This document shows positions 7,790 through 15,753 of a stretch of 23,336 nucleotides of DNA, piece by piece (the first letter of the stretch is position 1; each line of letters starts with the position of its first letter). Where the stretch lies: positions 1 through 23,336 of the IMG/VR virus record IMGVR_UViG_3300048927_000149; one strand, 5' to 3'. This DNA comes from a virus. Made by a program: the position numbers and the translations under genes. The notes under the pieces are model-generated. The model searched no databases. It had not been told where the DNA came from and saw only the letters and a list, made by a program, of their open reading frames with translations.

Positions 7790-8152
7790 TCAGCGAAGCT
7801 GCAGCAGTCGAGCGTCGAAGGAGATGCCGAACGCCCCTGTATCGTCGTCATCGGGCGGAGGGTTGTAAGACTCGATGCTTCCAACTGTCTCGACAGCATC
7901 GCGAACTGCCACCGCAGCAGCGTTGGCTTTGGACGTCGATTTCCCCCAAACCGTCAACCGGACGCGCCAGCCATCGGCGGGCGGTCGCTCGGAAAGCAGT
8001 TTGGTTGGTGAGCCGCCAACAACATCCCACGTGGCGTAAGGCAATGCGGTTTCCTGCGGCGCCGTAGAGGGGAAAACACGGACGGGATCACCAAACAGTC
8101 TCCGCACGGCCTCATCACCCTGCAGCAGCTCTTGGATAAGCGGCACCATCAT
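7790..8152 (-). CDS. Tail completion protein, DUF3168-like
   Basis: A 120-residue protein of the head-tail joining set, placed exactly where lambda U / HK97 gp10-neighbouring tail terminators sit. It starts at ATG 8152, overlapping the previous stop as ATGA, with AAGGGGGTGG upstream; a second ATG one codon later is an equal alternative. The sequence fits DUF3168: N-terminal helix (VPLIQELLQGDEAVRRLFGDPVRVFPS), then ALPYATWDVVGG, a strand pair in WRVRLTVWGKSTSKANAAAVAVRDAVE, and a C-terminal beta segment (GAFGISFDARLLQLR). Members of the family commonly end the tail tube or join it to the head completion proteins. Confidence 0.8.
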   Translation of the reverse strand: MMVPLIQELLQGDEAVRRLFGDPVRVFPSTAPQETALPYATWDVVGGSPTKLLSERPPADGWRVRLTVWGKSTSKANAAAVAVRDAVETVGSIESYNPPPDDDDTGAFGISFDARLLQLR

Positions 8153-8652
8153 TTCCACCCCCTTGCCTTCATTACCCGGTCGATAGCCGCGCGGGTCTGG
8201 TCGACAATCAACTGCGCCGCCTTGGGCCCGTTTGCCTCGGCAGCTGGCGTCAGGAACGGCTTTGCTGCCATCTTCTTCGTGCCAAATTCCAGATACCGCC
8301 AGTAGCTGGCCCAACCTGCCTGCACGTAGACCTTGCCAACGCGGCGCTGCCGGCGGTTCCTCTTGGTGTTGGCATACTTGGCGCGTTTGCCAGTCTTAAC
8401 GCCAACGGTGAAATACTCGCCACCCGGGCCGACGCCGGCCCTGTTCCGATTGCGCGCATTGGCCCTGCGCACCACGATCTGTGTGGCCAGGAAGCCGCTG
8501 GCACGCGGCACTCGCGCGCGTGCCGCGTCGCGGATCAGATTGCCGCCCCGACGCAGTGCGGTCTGCAGTGGCTTTCCCTGCAGCTCTACCGGCAATGCCT
8601 TCAACGACGACAGGAGCCCGTCAAGGCCATGGATTTCGATCTGCTCAGCCAT
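8149..8652 (-). CDS. HK97 gp10-like tail-completion (minor tail) protein
   Basis: A 167-residue basic protein of the HK97-gp10 family, which acts at the head-tail interface or at the tail terminator. The N-terminus (MAEQIEIHGLDGLLSSLKALP) and the following helix with TALRRGGNLIRDAARARVPRASGFLA are characteristic of the family. So is the C-terminal segment with YWRYLEFGTKKMAAKPFLTPA, whose 'EFGT..M.A.PFL.PA' pattern is its best mark. The middle (VKTGKRAKYANTKRNRRQRR) is strongly basic. It overlaps the head-closure gene by 8 bases and the next gene by 4, so translation is probably coupled. Confidence 0.87.
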   Translation of the reverse strand: MAEQIEIHGLDGLLSSLKALPVELQGKPLQTALRRGGNLIRDAARARVPRASGFLATQIVVRRANARNRNRAGVGPGGEYFTVGVKTGKRAKYANTKRNRRQRRVGKVYVQAGWASYWRYLEFGTKKMAAKPFLTPAAEANGPKAAQLIVDQTRAAIDRVMKARGWK

Positions 8653-8977
8653 CGGAGAGCCCCGCGTCTACCATCAAGGTGATGTGCCCCCGCGCCGTGG
8701 GATCAGGCAGGACAGCGCGGATCGCGTAGTGCTGGCCGTCAAACACCGCGCGCATTGTGTTCAGAACACCAGGCAGATACGGAATTTCCATGCGTGCTGT
8801 GACCTGGCCGTGCTCAGCCGATGCAGCAACGAATTCGCGCCCTGAAAGCGGCACCACCTCCGCCGGCACGTCTGCCTGCCAGTCCGCCCACTCCACCTCA
8901 TCGCCTCCCAGCGGATCCCGCACGAGTTCTTGTATCTGCAGGGCAATGCGATGCCGGTACTTGCCCGCCCGCCTCAT
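8645..8977 (-). CDS. Head closure protein (gp7/SPP1 gp16-like)
   Basis: A 110-residue head-completion protein that plugs the portal-connector channel after packaging. It starts MRRAGKYRHRIALQIQELVRDPLGGD, the standard opening of the phage head-tail adaptor family (a short basic start with 'R.HRI.LQ..'). There follows WADWQADVPAEVVPLSGREFVAASAEHGQVTARMEIPYLPG, where the conserved 'G.E...A......V...I' pattern occurs. It overlaps its upstream neighbour by 4 bases (ATGA) and its downstream neighbour by 8. Confidence 0.85.
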   Translation of the reverse strand: MRRAGKYRHRIALQIQELVRDPLGGDEVEWADWQADVPAEVVPLSGREFVAASAEHGQVTARMEIPYLPGVLNTMRAVFDGQHYAIRAVLPDPTARGHITLMVDAGLSDG

Positions 8978-9396
8978 GGCAGCACCCGCCGGTAGGGGAA
9001 CATCAGCCGGTCCAGCGTCGGGTTCTCAGCCAGCTGCGCGCCGGCAACCACTGCCTCGCGGTTGGAGTACAGATCCCCCAGGAGCAACAGCACCGCCGCG
9101 CGCAGCGGCCCCGGCAATGGGCCGGGCGTGGTGGTGAACTTCACCGGGTAAGCACCGACCGCGCTGTCCAAGATGGCCGGCTCGATTGGGAGCGGCGTGC
9201 GCCCCTCCCCAACCGGCGTCCACTCGTAAGACGCTTCCGCCAAGGCATAACCGGTGGTGCGTTCCACCGACTCCCTTGCCGCCGTGATGAATGCTCCGAT
9301 CAGCACATCGTCGGCATCGTGTATCACGACCAGGTGCGCCTTCGCTTCGCTCAGCGACACGGGCTCCTCAGTCGCCGGGGTCAACGTGCGCAGCAT
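8974..9396 (-). CDS. Head-tail connector protein (HK97 gp6-like)
   Basis: A 140-residue connector subunit that docks under the portal. The family pattern is clear. It opens with 'LSEAKAHLVVIHDADDVLIGAFITAARESVERTTGYAL', the all-helical gp6 signature with a conserved Asp-Asp pair and the 'A....E..TG..L' helix. It ends with a helix around AAVLLLLGDLYSNREAVV and then LMFPYRRVLP. The start is set by a perfect AGGAGG eight bases before the ATG, three bases past the preceding stop. It is the first of an overlapping block (8974/8977, 8645/8652, 8149/8152) that builds the neck and tail terminator. Confidence 0.9.
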   Translation of the reverse strand: MLRTLTPATEEPVSLSEAKAHLVVIHDADDVLIGAFITAARESVERTTGYALAEASYEWTPVGEGRTPLPIEPAILDSAVGAYPVKFTTTPGPLPGPLRAAVLLLLGDLYSNREAVVAGAQLAENPTLDRLMFPYRRVLP

Positions 9397-9399
9397 GGG

Positions 9400-9813
9400 T
9401 CATTCCTCCTGCTTGGCGGACTTGATGGCATTGGGGTGGGGGTCGATCAGTCCGCCAACGCGCAGCGCCTCAACGTGAGCCGCGTTGACCTGGATCACCT
9501 GTCCGACCTTGCCCAGGTGGTTGTCACTGAGCACCAGCGCCGGCACGGTTTCGCCGCTGGGCGTAGCCAACTCTTCATCCGATGGCGGCCCGCCGTTGTC
9601 CGTGTCAACGGTGTCGGTCGCCTGGCCGGCGCCGCCATCCTCCGTATCCCCCTCGCCGTCAGTGTCCGCCGCGGCAGTGTCGGCGCTTTCGGCGTTCGGC
9701 TGTTCGCCCTCACCGGTAGCAGCGTCAACCGCCGCAGCGTGTGCTTCCGGTGTAACAAGCGCGGCATCCCCAGTCGGCTCCACCGGTGCTGGAGTGTTCT
9801 TCTGCTTTGCCAT
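9400..9813 (-). CDS. Acidic head-region protein with conserved C-terminal domain
   Basis: A 137-residue protein of unknown function that follows the major capsid gene. The start is ATG 9813 (MAKQKNTPAPV) with GGAG upstream. Residues about 20-85 are a disordered, strongly acidic stretch rich in Asp, Glu, Ala, Gly and Thr. The last 50 residues form a compact domain (ALVLSDNHLGKVGQVIQVN, then HVEALRVGGLIDPHP). The position and the ending resemble small proteins found between capsid and connector genes in many siphoviruses, where a short domain of this kind is often present alone. It could be a head-associated or connector accessory protein; no function is assigned. Confidence 0.7.
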   Translation of the reverse strand: MAKQKNTPAPVEPTGDAALVTPEAHAAAVDAATGEGEQPNAESADTAAADTDGEGDTEDGGAGQATDTVDTDNGGPPSDEELATPSGETVPALVLSDNHLGKVGQVIQVNAAHVEALRVGGLIDPHPNAIKSAKQEE

Positions 9814-9825
9814 GATCGTCTCCGA

Positions 9826-9849
9826 GGGACGCCCCATCGTGGGGCGCCC
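9826..9849 (-). terminator. Terminator-like hairpin after the capsid gene (weak)
   Basis: Seven-bp stem CGCCCCA / TGGGGCG (9830-9836 and 9840-9846) with a 3-base loop, extended by GGG/CCC around one bulged base. It lies between the capsid stop (9871) and the next start (9813). The minus-strand sequence after it lacks a clear T run, so it may be an mRNA-protecting hairpin rather than a terminator. Confidence 0.4.
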
Positions 9850-9870
9850 CTCTGTTCGTGGGCCGCGCGG

Positions 9871-11115
9871 TTAAGCCGTGGCGCCGTGCTTGAAGGTCTT
9901 CACCGCGCCGCCCACGTCGACCAGGTTGCCGCCAGAGCGCATCCACGCCATGAAGCCAACCTGCCCCTTCTTGACGTAGGCCGAGTCGTTGAAGCGGAAC
10001 AGGGTCACCGCCATCACGTCGCGGATCTTGTAGTAGCTGAAGTCGCCGAACGCGATCGACGTGGCACCTGCGGCCGGGGCCGGCGCGTGCTGGTTGATCT
10101 GGATATCGCGGTTCAGCAGACGATCCGGCGCACCGCCCGGATTGCCCTGCTCGTAGCCCGGCACAAAGATCGGCCGGCCCTGGTCGTCCTTCACCTTGCG
10201 GATCAGCTTCAGCATGTCGTCGTGGAACATCCACTTGGCCAGCTGGCGATACGCCGGATCGACGCTGTGTTCCAGGTCCACCAGGTCGTCGTAGGTGATG
10301 ATCGGAAGCGCCGAAACCGCACCAATCTTGCCCACGGCCGCTGCGGTGAAAGCGCCCATCGGCTGACCCACGCCGGTGCCGACGGTGTAGTTGCGATTGG
10401 TGACTCGGCCCAGGCGGGTCTGCAGACGCTTCTCGATGAACCCGGCGATATCGGCGGTGCTGTCCTGCAGCAGCTCCCACGGCACGGTGACCACTTTCGA
10501 ACTGTACTTGTAGACCTGCAGGCCCTTGGTGCCGAAGGCCACGTCCTGATCGGTCGCCGACTGGTTCTCGGCGACCAGCTCACCCTCTTCCGAGGTGCCA
10601 TCGCTGGTCGGGTACTGCATCGGCTCGCCGCCGGCCGTGCTGAACACGTCGGCGACCTGGCGCATGCCGCCGAACGCCTTCAGAGCGTCCAGGATCTGCT
10701 GGGCCAGCGTGGTAGGCACGGTGTAGCCGCCCTGCTCAGGATTCACGGCCGGGTTGCCCGACATGGCGGCATTGACCTGCTTCCAGTCCTCGGCGTTCAG
10801 GGCGCTGTCGCCGCCGCGTGCCCAGCGGTCGAACAGGCGCTCTTCGTTGGACAACTCCCGGCCGCCGCGGTTGGCGGTGTCGTGTTCACGCACGCCCTGC
10901 TCGCGCAGCGCTTCATCGGCCGTCAGGTCCATGACCTTCTGATGGCGCTCAATGGCCGCATCAATGCGCTCGATCTCGGCCACGTTCTCGTCGTACTTCG
11001 CCTGGTTCTCCGGCGTCCACTTGTTGCCGTCGCCGGTGCTGGTGTCCAGCAGGTTGCGGGTGTCCTTTGCCAGCGCGGTGCGGCGCTCCCGCTCGGCCTG
11101 AATGTTGAAGGGCAT
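9871..11115 (-). CDS. Major capsid protein, HK97 gp5-like
   Basis: The 414-residue precursor of the icosahedral shell. The start is ATG 11115, preceded by GAGGAAATCACCA. Residues 1 to about 105 form a charged helical domain (AERERRTALAKDTRNLLD, ENVAEIERIDAAIERHQKVM) that matches the HK97 delta/scaffold domain removed by the phage protease. The shell fold begins near NPEQGGYTVPTTLAQQIL and continues with FSTAGGEPMQYPTSDGT, the E-loop-like region, SSKVVTVPWELLQDSTADIAGFI, GTGVGQPMGAF and DLVDLEHSVDPAYRQLAKWMF. It ends with FGDFSYYKIRDVMAVTLFRFNDSAYVKK and a last strand. The gene follows its maturation protease, as in HK97. It is preceded by one strong terminator and followed by a weaker hairpin. 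Confidence 0.95.
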   Translation of the reverse strand: MPFNIQAERERRTALAKDTRNLLDTSTGDGNKWTPENQAKYDENVAEIERIDAAIERHQKVMDLTADEALREQGVREHDTANRGGRELSNEERLFDRWARGGDSALNAEDWKQVNAAMSGNPAVNPEQGGYTVPTTLAQQILDALKAFGGMRQVADVFSTAGGEPMQYPTSDGTSEEGELVAENQSATDQDVAFGTKGLQVYKYSSKVVTVPWELLQDSTADIAGFIEKRLQTRLGRVTNRNYTVGTGVGQPMGAFTAAAVGKIGAVSALPIITYDDLVDLEHSVDPAYRQLAKWMFHDDMLKLIRKVKDDQGRPIFVPGYEQGNPGGAPDRLLNRDIQINQHAPAPAAGATSIAFGDFSYYKIRDVMAVTLFRFNDSAYVKKGQVGFMAWMRSGGNLVDVGGAVKTFKHGATA

Positions 11116-11134
11116 TGGTGATTTCCTCGTGTCG

Positions 11135-11157
11135 AAAAAAAACCGCCTTTCGGCGGT
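11135..11157 (-). terminator. Strong rho-independent terminator just upstream of capsid gene
   Basis: Perfect 6-bp stem ACCGCC / GGCGGT (11142-11147 and 11152-11157). In minus-strand RNA it has a GAAA tetraloop followed by about eight T residues. It is the best terminator in the window by tail and loop, and it lies between the protease stop (11184) and the capsid start (11115), inside the late operon. Confidence 0.85.
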
Positions 11158-11183
11158 CGGGATGAACTGCGGGCGGGAGTCGC

Positions 11184-11921
11184 TTACGCAGCGTGGCGTT
11201 CGAGCAGCGCCAAGCGGCGCGACAGGTTGGCTTTGTGGGCCGCGGCGGCTGCGCCGTCGTCGGGTTCGGGCTCGCGGCTGGCCAAGGCGGCCGGTGCGTT
11301 GTCGTAGGCAGACAGGTCCCAGGTGTTGGACGCCGTCTTCTTGCCCACGATCTCCACCACCTCGTCTGCGAAGCCGTGTTCCTTGGCCTCGTCAGCCGTG
11401 AACCAGGTCTCTTCGTCCATCCATTGGACGATCTGCGCCTGATCCTTGCCGGTGCGGCGGGTGTAGTCACCAGCCAAGCCAGCATCGATCTTGGCCAGCA
11501 ACTCGCCAGTCTTGGTCATGTCTGCCTTGTTGCCTACTGTGATTGTCCACGCGTTGTGGATCATGAACCCGGCGCCTTGGCTGATCTCGACCTTGTCGCA
11601 TGCCATGCAAACCCCCGTCATAGCCGAGGCGGCCAAGCCATCGATGTGGGCAATGACCGTTGCCTTGTGCTGGGCAATGGCGGTCATCATCGAACGTGCC
11701 GCGAACACGTCGCCACCGGGCGAGTCAATGCGCAGGTGGATCACGTCCGCATCAATGCCGGCCATTGCCTGAGCAAACATCGTTTCGTCAATGTCGCCCC
11801 ACCACCCGCCGATGACGCCGTGCAGGTAGATCGTGGCCTCCTTGCCTTCGGTCTCCGCCCGGATGGGCTTGGACTGGCCGGCGTTGTTCTTGGCCAGCTG
11901 CAGCAGCTTAGGAATTGGCAT
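11184..11921 (-). CDS. Head maturation protease, ClpP-like (S14)
   Basis: A 245-residue prohead serine protease that removes the capsid N-terminal domain. I chose ATG 11921 (MPIPKLLQLAKNN), which has AAAGGA about 8 bases upstream; ATG 11945 lacks such a site. ClpP-family marks are IHLRIDSPGGDVFAAR (oxyanion glycines, residues 68-71), HIDGLAASAMTGVCMAC with nucleophile Ser99, and GFMIHNAW with catalytic His122. The acid probably lies in the following helix (LAGDYTRRTG). The N-terminal strand IYLHGVIGGWWGD is also typical. The last 40 residues are Ala/Pro-rich and charged. It overlaps the portal gene by 14 bases. It is a monocistron-like partner of the capsid, though a terminator lies between them. 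Confidence 0.92.
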   Translation of the reverse strand: MPIPKLLQLAKNNAGQSKPIRAETEGKEATIYLHGVIGGWWGDIDETMFAQAMAGIDADVIHLRIDSPGGDVFAARSMMTAIAQHKATVIAHIDGLAASAMTGVCMACDKVEISQGAGFMIHNAWTITVGNKADMTKTGELLAKIDAGLAGDYTRRTGKDQAQIVQWMDEETWFTADEAKEHGFADEVVEIVGKKTASNTWDLSAYDNAPAALASREPEPDDGAAAAAHKANLSRRLALLERHAA

Positions 11922-13212
11922 CTTCAGGGTTCCTTTCAGGGTCATCGCTGTCCGGCTTGGCCGGTGGCGCGGGGTCTTTCGGTTGGTAGAGCTTGTCGCC
12001 GCCCTCGATGGGAGGCAGGTTCTTAAGGCGGCGGACCTCGTTGACGACCATCCAGCCTTGCGTACCGGGGCCACCCAGCGCCTTGCTGAAGTACTCGGCC
12101 TGCGTCTTCGAGTCGCCGGCCATGAACATGTCCACGTTGTGCTCAACGAAGTAGCGCGGCGTGCGGAACAGCTTGCGGTTCAACTCGTCCTTGATCCGCT
12201 TCAGGTGCGGGCCCAACGTGTACTTTACGAAGCCGATGCCCATGCTCTCGATGCCGGTTCCCCAGCTCGTAGCCTTGCTGGTCTCGCCGATCATGTGGGG
12301 CGGAACACCGAAGGCGCGGGCCACGTCGATGACCTGCCACTGACGGGACTCCAGCAGCTGCTGGTCGACCGCCGACATGGTCAGTTCGTGAACCTCCAGC
12401 CCCTCGGTCAAAACCAGCGGAATCCGACGATTGCCCTGCACCCCGCCGTACTTCTTGACCCAGGCGTCGCGGAAATCGTCCTGCTGCTCCTTGGTCATCT
12501 TGTTGGGCGTTCGGATGGCCACTTCGGGCTTGCCGCCCTCGCTGAAGAACTTGCCGGCGTGCTCGTCACCTTGGATGGCGATGCCGATGCCGTTCCGCGC
12601 GCCCCACTGGATCACCGACATGCCGTGCACGCCGTTGAAACCGAAACCGGGGAAATGGAGCACATCGTCCTGGTCAACGGTGAAGTACCCGTCCGCGTCG
12701 TGGAACGTGTACTGCAGCCGCGTCGGTTCCCGTGGGCTGGTCTTCTCCTGCTTGAGGATCATCACCCTGTCGCGGGGCCAGGGAATCAGCCCGGTCGCCG
12801 CGCCGGCGCGGTTGCGCGTCACGTACACCAAGCCATCACCGCGCAGCAGCATCTGGCCGACGATGAACTCCCAGCCGGTGGCGCTCGACCAACCGGAGGA
12901 AAACTGCTCATTCAGCAGCCACCAGTAATCGTGCTCAGCCCGCGTGCGCTGCCCGTCCACCCGCTCGAAGACGGGCAACGGCAACTGGGCGATCGCACCG
13001 GCGAGCAGCGAAACGGCGGCGAACACCGCCGAGACCCGCATCGCCGATTCGGGGGTCACCACGGCCCCGGAAGCCGTCGTCGGGTTCCCGAATACCTCGA
13101 ACATTCTCATGTCGGAGGACTGGATCACCTCGCCGTCGACCAGGTTGCTGATCGTCGGCTCGATACGGTCGCGGGCATCGGCCCGCCGGTTCTTCTCGAA
13201 TAGTCCGAGCAT
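11908..13212 (-). CDS. Portal protein, HK97 family
   Basis: The 434-residue subunit of the dodecameric ring through which DNA enters and leaves the head. Family marks are the N-terminal SAMRVSAVFAAVSLLAGAIAQLPLPVFERVDG, the conserved 'RG.GLVYV.RN..G' segment, DVLHFPGFGFNGVHGMSVIQW, SEGGKPEVAI, PLVLTEGLEVHELTMSAVDQQLLESRQWQVIDVARAFGVPPHMIG (the best-conserved stretch), and the long C-terminal helical region (LGPHLKRIKDELNRKLF). It is preceded by the large terminase gene with a one-base TGATG overlap. The length matches phage portals of this group. Confidence 0.95.
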   Translation of the reverse strand: MLGLFEKNRRADARDRIEPTISNLVDGEVIQSSDMRMFEVFGNPTTASGAVVTPESAMRVSAVFAAVSLLAGAIAQLPLPVFERVDGQRTRAEHDYWWLLNEQFSSGWSSATGWEFIVGQMLLRGDGLVYVTRNRAGAATGLIPWPRDRVMILKQEKTSPREPTRLQYTFHDADGYFTVDQDDVLHFPGFGFNGVHGMSVIQWGARNGIGIAIQGDEHAGKFFSEGGKPEVAIRTPNKMTKEQQDDFRDAWVKKYGGVQGNRRIPLVLTEGLEVHELTMSAVDQQLLESRQWQVIDVARAFGVPPHMIGETSKATSWGTGIESMGIGFVKYTLGPHLKRIKDELNRKLFRTPRYFVEHNVDMFMAGDSKTQAEYFSKALGGPGTQGWMVVNEVRRLKNLPPIEGGDKLYQPKDPAPPAKPDSDDPERNPEDANS

Positions 13213-14882
13213 CAGTCGATCACCACGAAGCCTTGTTGGGTTGTGCCAGTGTCCCGCGCCTGCATGGCGCGGCCCATGGCCATGATTAGCGCCACCGCGC
13301 CGTCTATCTTGTTTTCCATCTTTTCCTTACGCGGATAGACGTGCTCCTTCGCGTCCACCCTCGCCACGACATTGCCCATCATCCAGGTCATCGCCGCGTT
13401 GCCGTCGTGCCACAGGCGGCGCGACAGGATCAGCGCCTCCACTTCCTTCATCGGCTCAGATAGGTTGCGCACTGACTGCGCCATTTCGACAACCGGCAGG
13501 CTCTCCTGCTCCAAACGGGTCATCAGATACGCCGCCTGGGCCGGATCGAAGGCAATGTCCCGCACGTCGATGCCTTGCGCCGCAAGCTCCTTCAGTTCCT
13601 CTTCGATGAAGGCGTAGTCGGTCATATTTCCCGGCGTGGCCACGATCAGGTCATCCAGCAGGAACTGCTGGTACTTCTCGTTCTCCTCCACCGCAGATTC
13701 GGGAACATAGAAGCGCGGGATTGCGTAGAAGCTGTCGCCCTTCTCGAACAGCAGCACGACCGCGGCCACGTCCAGCTTCGACGCCAGATCGACACCGACC
13801 CAGCAGGGGCATCCAGCAAAGTCCGAGATCTCAAACCGACGTTTCTGCCGCTGCCAGGCCAGCATGTTCATCCATGCCAGCTTGGCGCCCACCCAGTCGT
13901 TCAGGTGCTTGGTGCGGTACGCACTTTGCTTGCTGGCAGAACGCTTTGCCTTTGCAAGCATGTCGACCAGAAACTGCTCGAACACGGACACCCCGAAATT
14001 CGGGTTGGCCTTTCGGAGCACCTCCGGATCGTCCCAGCGGTCGCCCTCATCAATGCAGTAGATCGCGGCGAACACAGTCTCGTCAGTCACTTCCCCGCGC
14101 AGAATGCGGACCGCATCGCTCCGCATCTCGAAGCACGGGCCGGACAGGTTGGTCCCCGCCGTGGTGATGATCGACAGCAGGGGCTGCTCGCGCGCGCCCA
14201 TGCCGGTTTCCATCGCATCGACCATGTGGTCGTCGTCGTGCTCGTGGTACTCGTCCACAAGCGCCGCGTGCGGGCTGGAGCCGTCGCCCGGCTTGCCGAT
14301 CATCGTCTCGAACTTCGACATGTCCTCCATGACGAAGAGGGGGCCGGGGTTCTTCGGGTTGCCGGCCTGCTCAATCCCGAACCGCGAGCGCAGCGCCGGC
14401 AGCTTCTGAACCATTTGCCAGGCCGGCCGGAACACCTCGTATGCCTGTTTCTCGCTGGTAGCGCCTGAGTACACCTCGGCGCCGGCCTCACCGTCAGCAC
14501 AGAACAGATACAGGCCGCGCGCGGCCAGCCGGAGCGACTTGCCGTTCTTGCGGGCGATCTCCTCGTAGGACCGGCGGAACCGCCTGTGCCCGGTCTTCTT
14601 GTGGACCCAGCCGAACAAGTTGCACTCGATGAACCGTTGCCAGGGCTCCAGCACCAGCAGCTTCTTCTGGGAAGCCCACTTGCCCTTGGTGTGCGGCATC
14701 TTCTCCATGAAGCGCACGGCACGATCAGCCTTGTCGGCGTCGTACTTGTAGGGCCAGCCGGCCCCCTTGCGCTTCAGGTCGTCAAGGAACCGCTGGCACG
14801 CCAGCCGGATATATTCGCCGGCGATGATCTTCCCAGCCATCACGCCCTTGGCGTAGGCCTTGGCTGATTCGGTCGGCGTCAT
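13212..14882 (-). CDS. terL: Terminase large subunit (ATPase and nuclease)
   Basis: The 556-residue packaging motor subunit that cuts the concatemer and pumps DNA into the prohead. The ATPase half has a variant Walker A (ARKNGKS, residues 110-116), Walker B with the catalytic pair (ALVDEYHEH, Asp210 and Glu211) and the ITTAGT coupling motif (239-244). The RNase-H-like nuclease half has metal-binding Asp365 in GVDLASKLD, a second acid in AFDPAQA (Asp446) and a third in KIDGAVALIMA (Asp528). The protein resembles the Terminase_1 family. It starts three bases after the small-subunit stop and overlaps the portal start by one base. Confidence 0.95.
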   Translation of the reverse strand: MTPTESAKAYAKGVMAGKIIAGEYIRLACQRFLDDLKRKGAGWPYKYDADKADRAVRFMEKMPHTKGKWASQKKLLVLEPWQRFIECNLFGWVHKKTGHRRFRRSYEEIARKNGKSLRLAARGLYLFCADGEAGAEVYSGATSEKQAYEVFRPAWQMVQKLPALRSRFGIEQAGNPKNPGPLFVMEDMSKFETMIGKPGDGSSPHAALVDEYHEHDDDHMVDAMETGMGAREQPLLSIITTAGTNLSGPCFEMRSDAVRILRGEVTDETVFAAIYCIDEGDRWDDPEVLRKANPNFGVSVFEQFLVDMLAKAKRSASKQSAYRTKHLNDWVGAKLAWMNMLAWQRQKRRFEISDFAGCPCWVGVDLASKLDVAAVVLLFEKGDSFYAIPRFYVPESAVEENEKYQQFLLDDLIVATPGNMTDYAFIEEELKELAAQGIDVRDIAFDPAQAAYLMTRLEQESLPVVEMAQSVRNLSEPMKEVEALILSRRLWHDGNAAMTWMMGNVVARVDAKEHVYPRKEKMENKIDGAVALIMAMGRAMQARDTGTTQQGFVVID

Positions 14883-14885
14883 GGA

Positions 14886-15266
14886 TCAGAACTCGTCGAA
14901 TGGGTTGCCCTCCGGGGTCTTCTCGGTCCCCAGCTTCTGGCGGTCGGCTGGGGTCAGCCCCAGCCGCGCCAGGCAGCCGATCAGGTGGGAGTACTTGGCC
15001 GCGACGAACTCGCCGCGGTTGGCACGGAACTCGGAAAGCAGCGATGACGCCACCTCCATGATGAAACGGTCGGCGCTTGTCAGGACACCAGGCAGGGCGC
15101 ACTTCTCCAGCTCCTTCCAGACCACCGCGACTTCGGCCGGAAGGTGTGCCGGCGCCTTGCCCAATGGCGAATTCGCCTTGGGCGCTTCCTTCTTGTAGCG
15201 CTGCGGATCCTTCTTGGTCGCGCCTTTCAGCTCGGCCAGTTCCCTCGGCTGTCGATGGCGAGCCAT
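14886..15266 (-). CDS. terS: Terminase small subunit (P27 family-like)
   Basis: A 126-residue DNA-recognition subunit that selects the packaging start. The start is ATG 15266 (MARHRQPRELAELKGATKKD), with AAAGGGGAGG just upstream. The opening 'LKGATKKDPQRY' and the later SADRFIMEVASSLLSEFRANRGEFVAAKYSHLIGCLARLGLTPADRQKL agree with P27-type small subunits, which have a basic N-terminus and a helical bundle ending in 'LGLTP..R..L'. The 160 bases before it hold no gene but strong repeats (see the cos candidate). Confidence 0.92.
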   Translation of the reverse strand: MARHRQPRELAELKGATKKDPQRYKKEAPKANSPLGKAPAHLPAEVAVVWKELEKCALPGVLTSADRFIMEVASSLLSEFRANRGEFVAAKYSHLIGCLARLGLTPADRQKLGTEKTPEGNPFDEF

Positions 15267-15301
15267 CGGACCTCCCCTTTCTGAAATTCAAATTCTGCGG
15301 A

Positions 15302-15424
15302 CGCGAGAAGAAAGGGGGGCGCGCGTATCGTCGCGAGAGGGCGCCGAACTTTGACCCTCCCCCCCGGTCAAATGTTAATATTTCGTTAATTTATGCGATT
15401 GTGCACGTTCCACGCTCGTGGAAC
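15302..15424 (-). other. Candidate cos / packaging-recognition region
   Basis: The 15267-15426 gap between HNH and small terminase genes has no ORF but is dense in symmetry. GTTCCACG-CT-CGTGGAAC (15407-15424) is a perfect 8+8 dyad directly after the HNH stop. TTTGACC / GGTCAAA (15350-15356, 15366-15372) is a perfect 7+7 inverted repeat around a C-rich loop. Between them is an AT-rich tract with GTTAAT twice, 11 bases apart (15374, 15385). CGCGAGA occurs twice, 30 bases apart (15302, 15332). In many cos phages the site lies between the HNH gene and the terminase genes, and the lambda cos region likewise combines a dyad, repeats and a bend. The function is inference; the ends are not seen. Confidence 0.5.
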
Positions 15425-15426
15425 CA

Positions 15427-15753
15427 TCAATCCCGCGCTCCTCGGCCGAATCCGCCGTTCTCCAGCGCTGTTTTCGTGCTGTGGCACGGCCCGCACAGGG
15501 GCTGCAGGTTGCTGTCAGCGTTGTTGGCATCGTCGCCGTCGATGTGGTCGACCTCAGTGGCTGCCCGCACCCTTCCCTGCCCCGCACAGCACCTGCACAG
15601 CGGCTCACGGGCCAGCACCACAGCTCGGATCCGCCTCCAGAGCGCTGAGTTCGTTGGCAGCGCGCGGCGGGCCTGCCTCTTGCGCACCTGGGCGCTGGTT
15701 TCTTTGTAGGGACGCCAACCTGCCGCTCGGTGCTGCGGTGGCCTGACAGGCAT
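15427..15753 (-). CDS. HNH endonuclease of the packaging module
   Basis: A 108-residue HNH nuclease that works with the terminase at cos in many cos-type phages. The motif is complete: CRCC near 53-56, EVDHIDGDDANNADSNLQPLC (His70, Asn82) and CGPCHSTKTA (Cys87, Cys90 and His91). The Cys pairs would hold a structural zinc. A basic N-terminus (residues 1-43, e.g. RKRQARRALP) probably contacts DNA. It starts one base inside the preceding stop (TGATG) and ends 3 bases before the dyad at 15407-15424. Confidence 0.92.
   Translation of the reverse strand: MPVRPPQHRAAGWRPYKETSAQVRKRQARRALPTNSALWRRIRAVVLAREPLCRCCAGQGRVRAATEVDHIDGDDANNADSNLQPLCGPCHSTKTALENGGFGRGARD

Noticed and set aside
8821-11121. 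Long plus-strand open frame (766 codons) opposite the capsid and connector genes
   Set aside because: It is antisense to several well-identified genes and crosses their boundaries; no recognisable protein.
11833-13203. Long plus-strand open frame (456 codons) opposite the portal gene
   Set aside because: Antisense shadow of the portal and protease genes.
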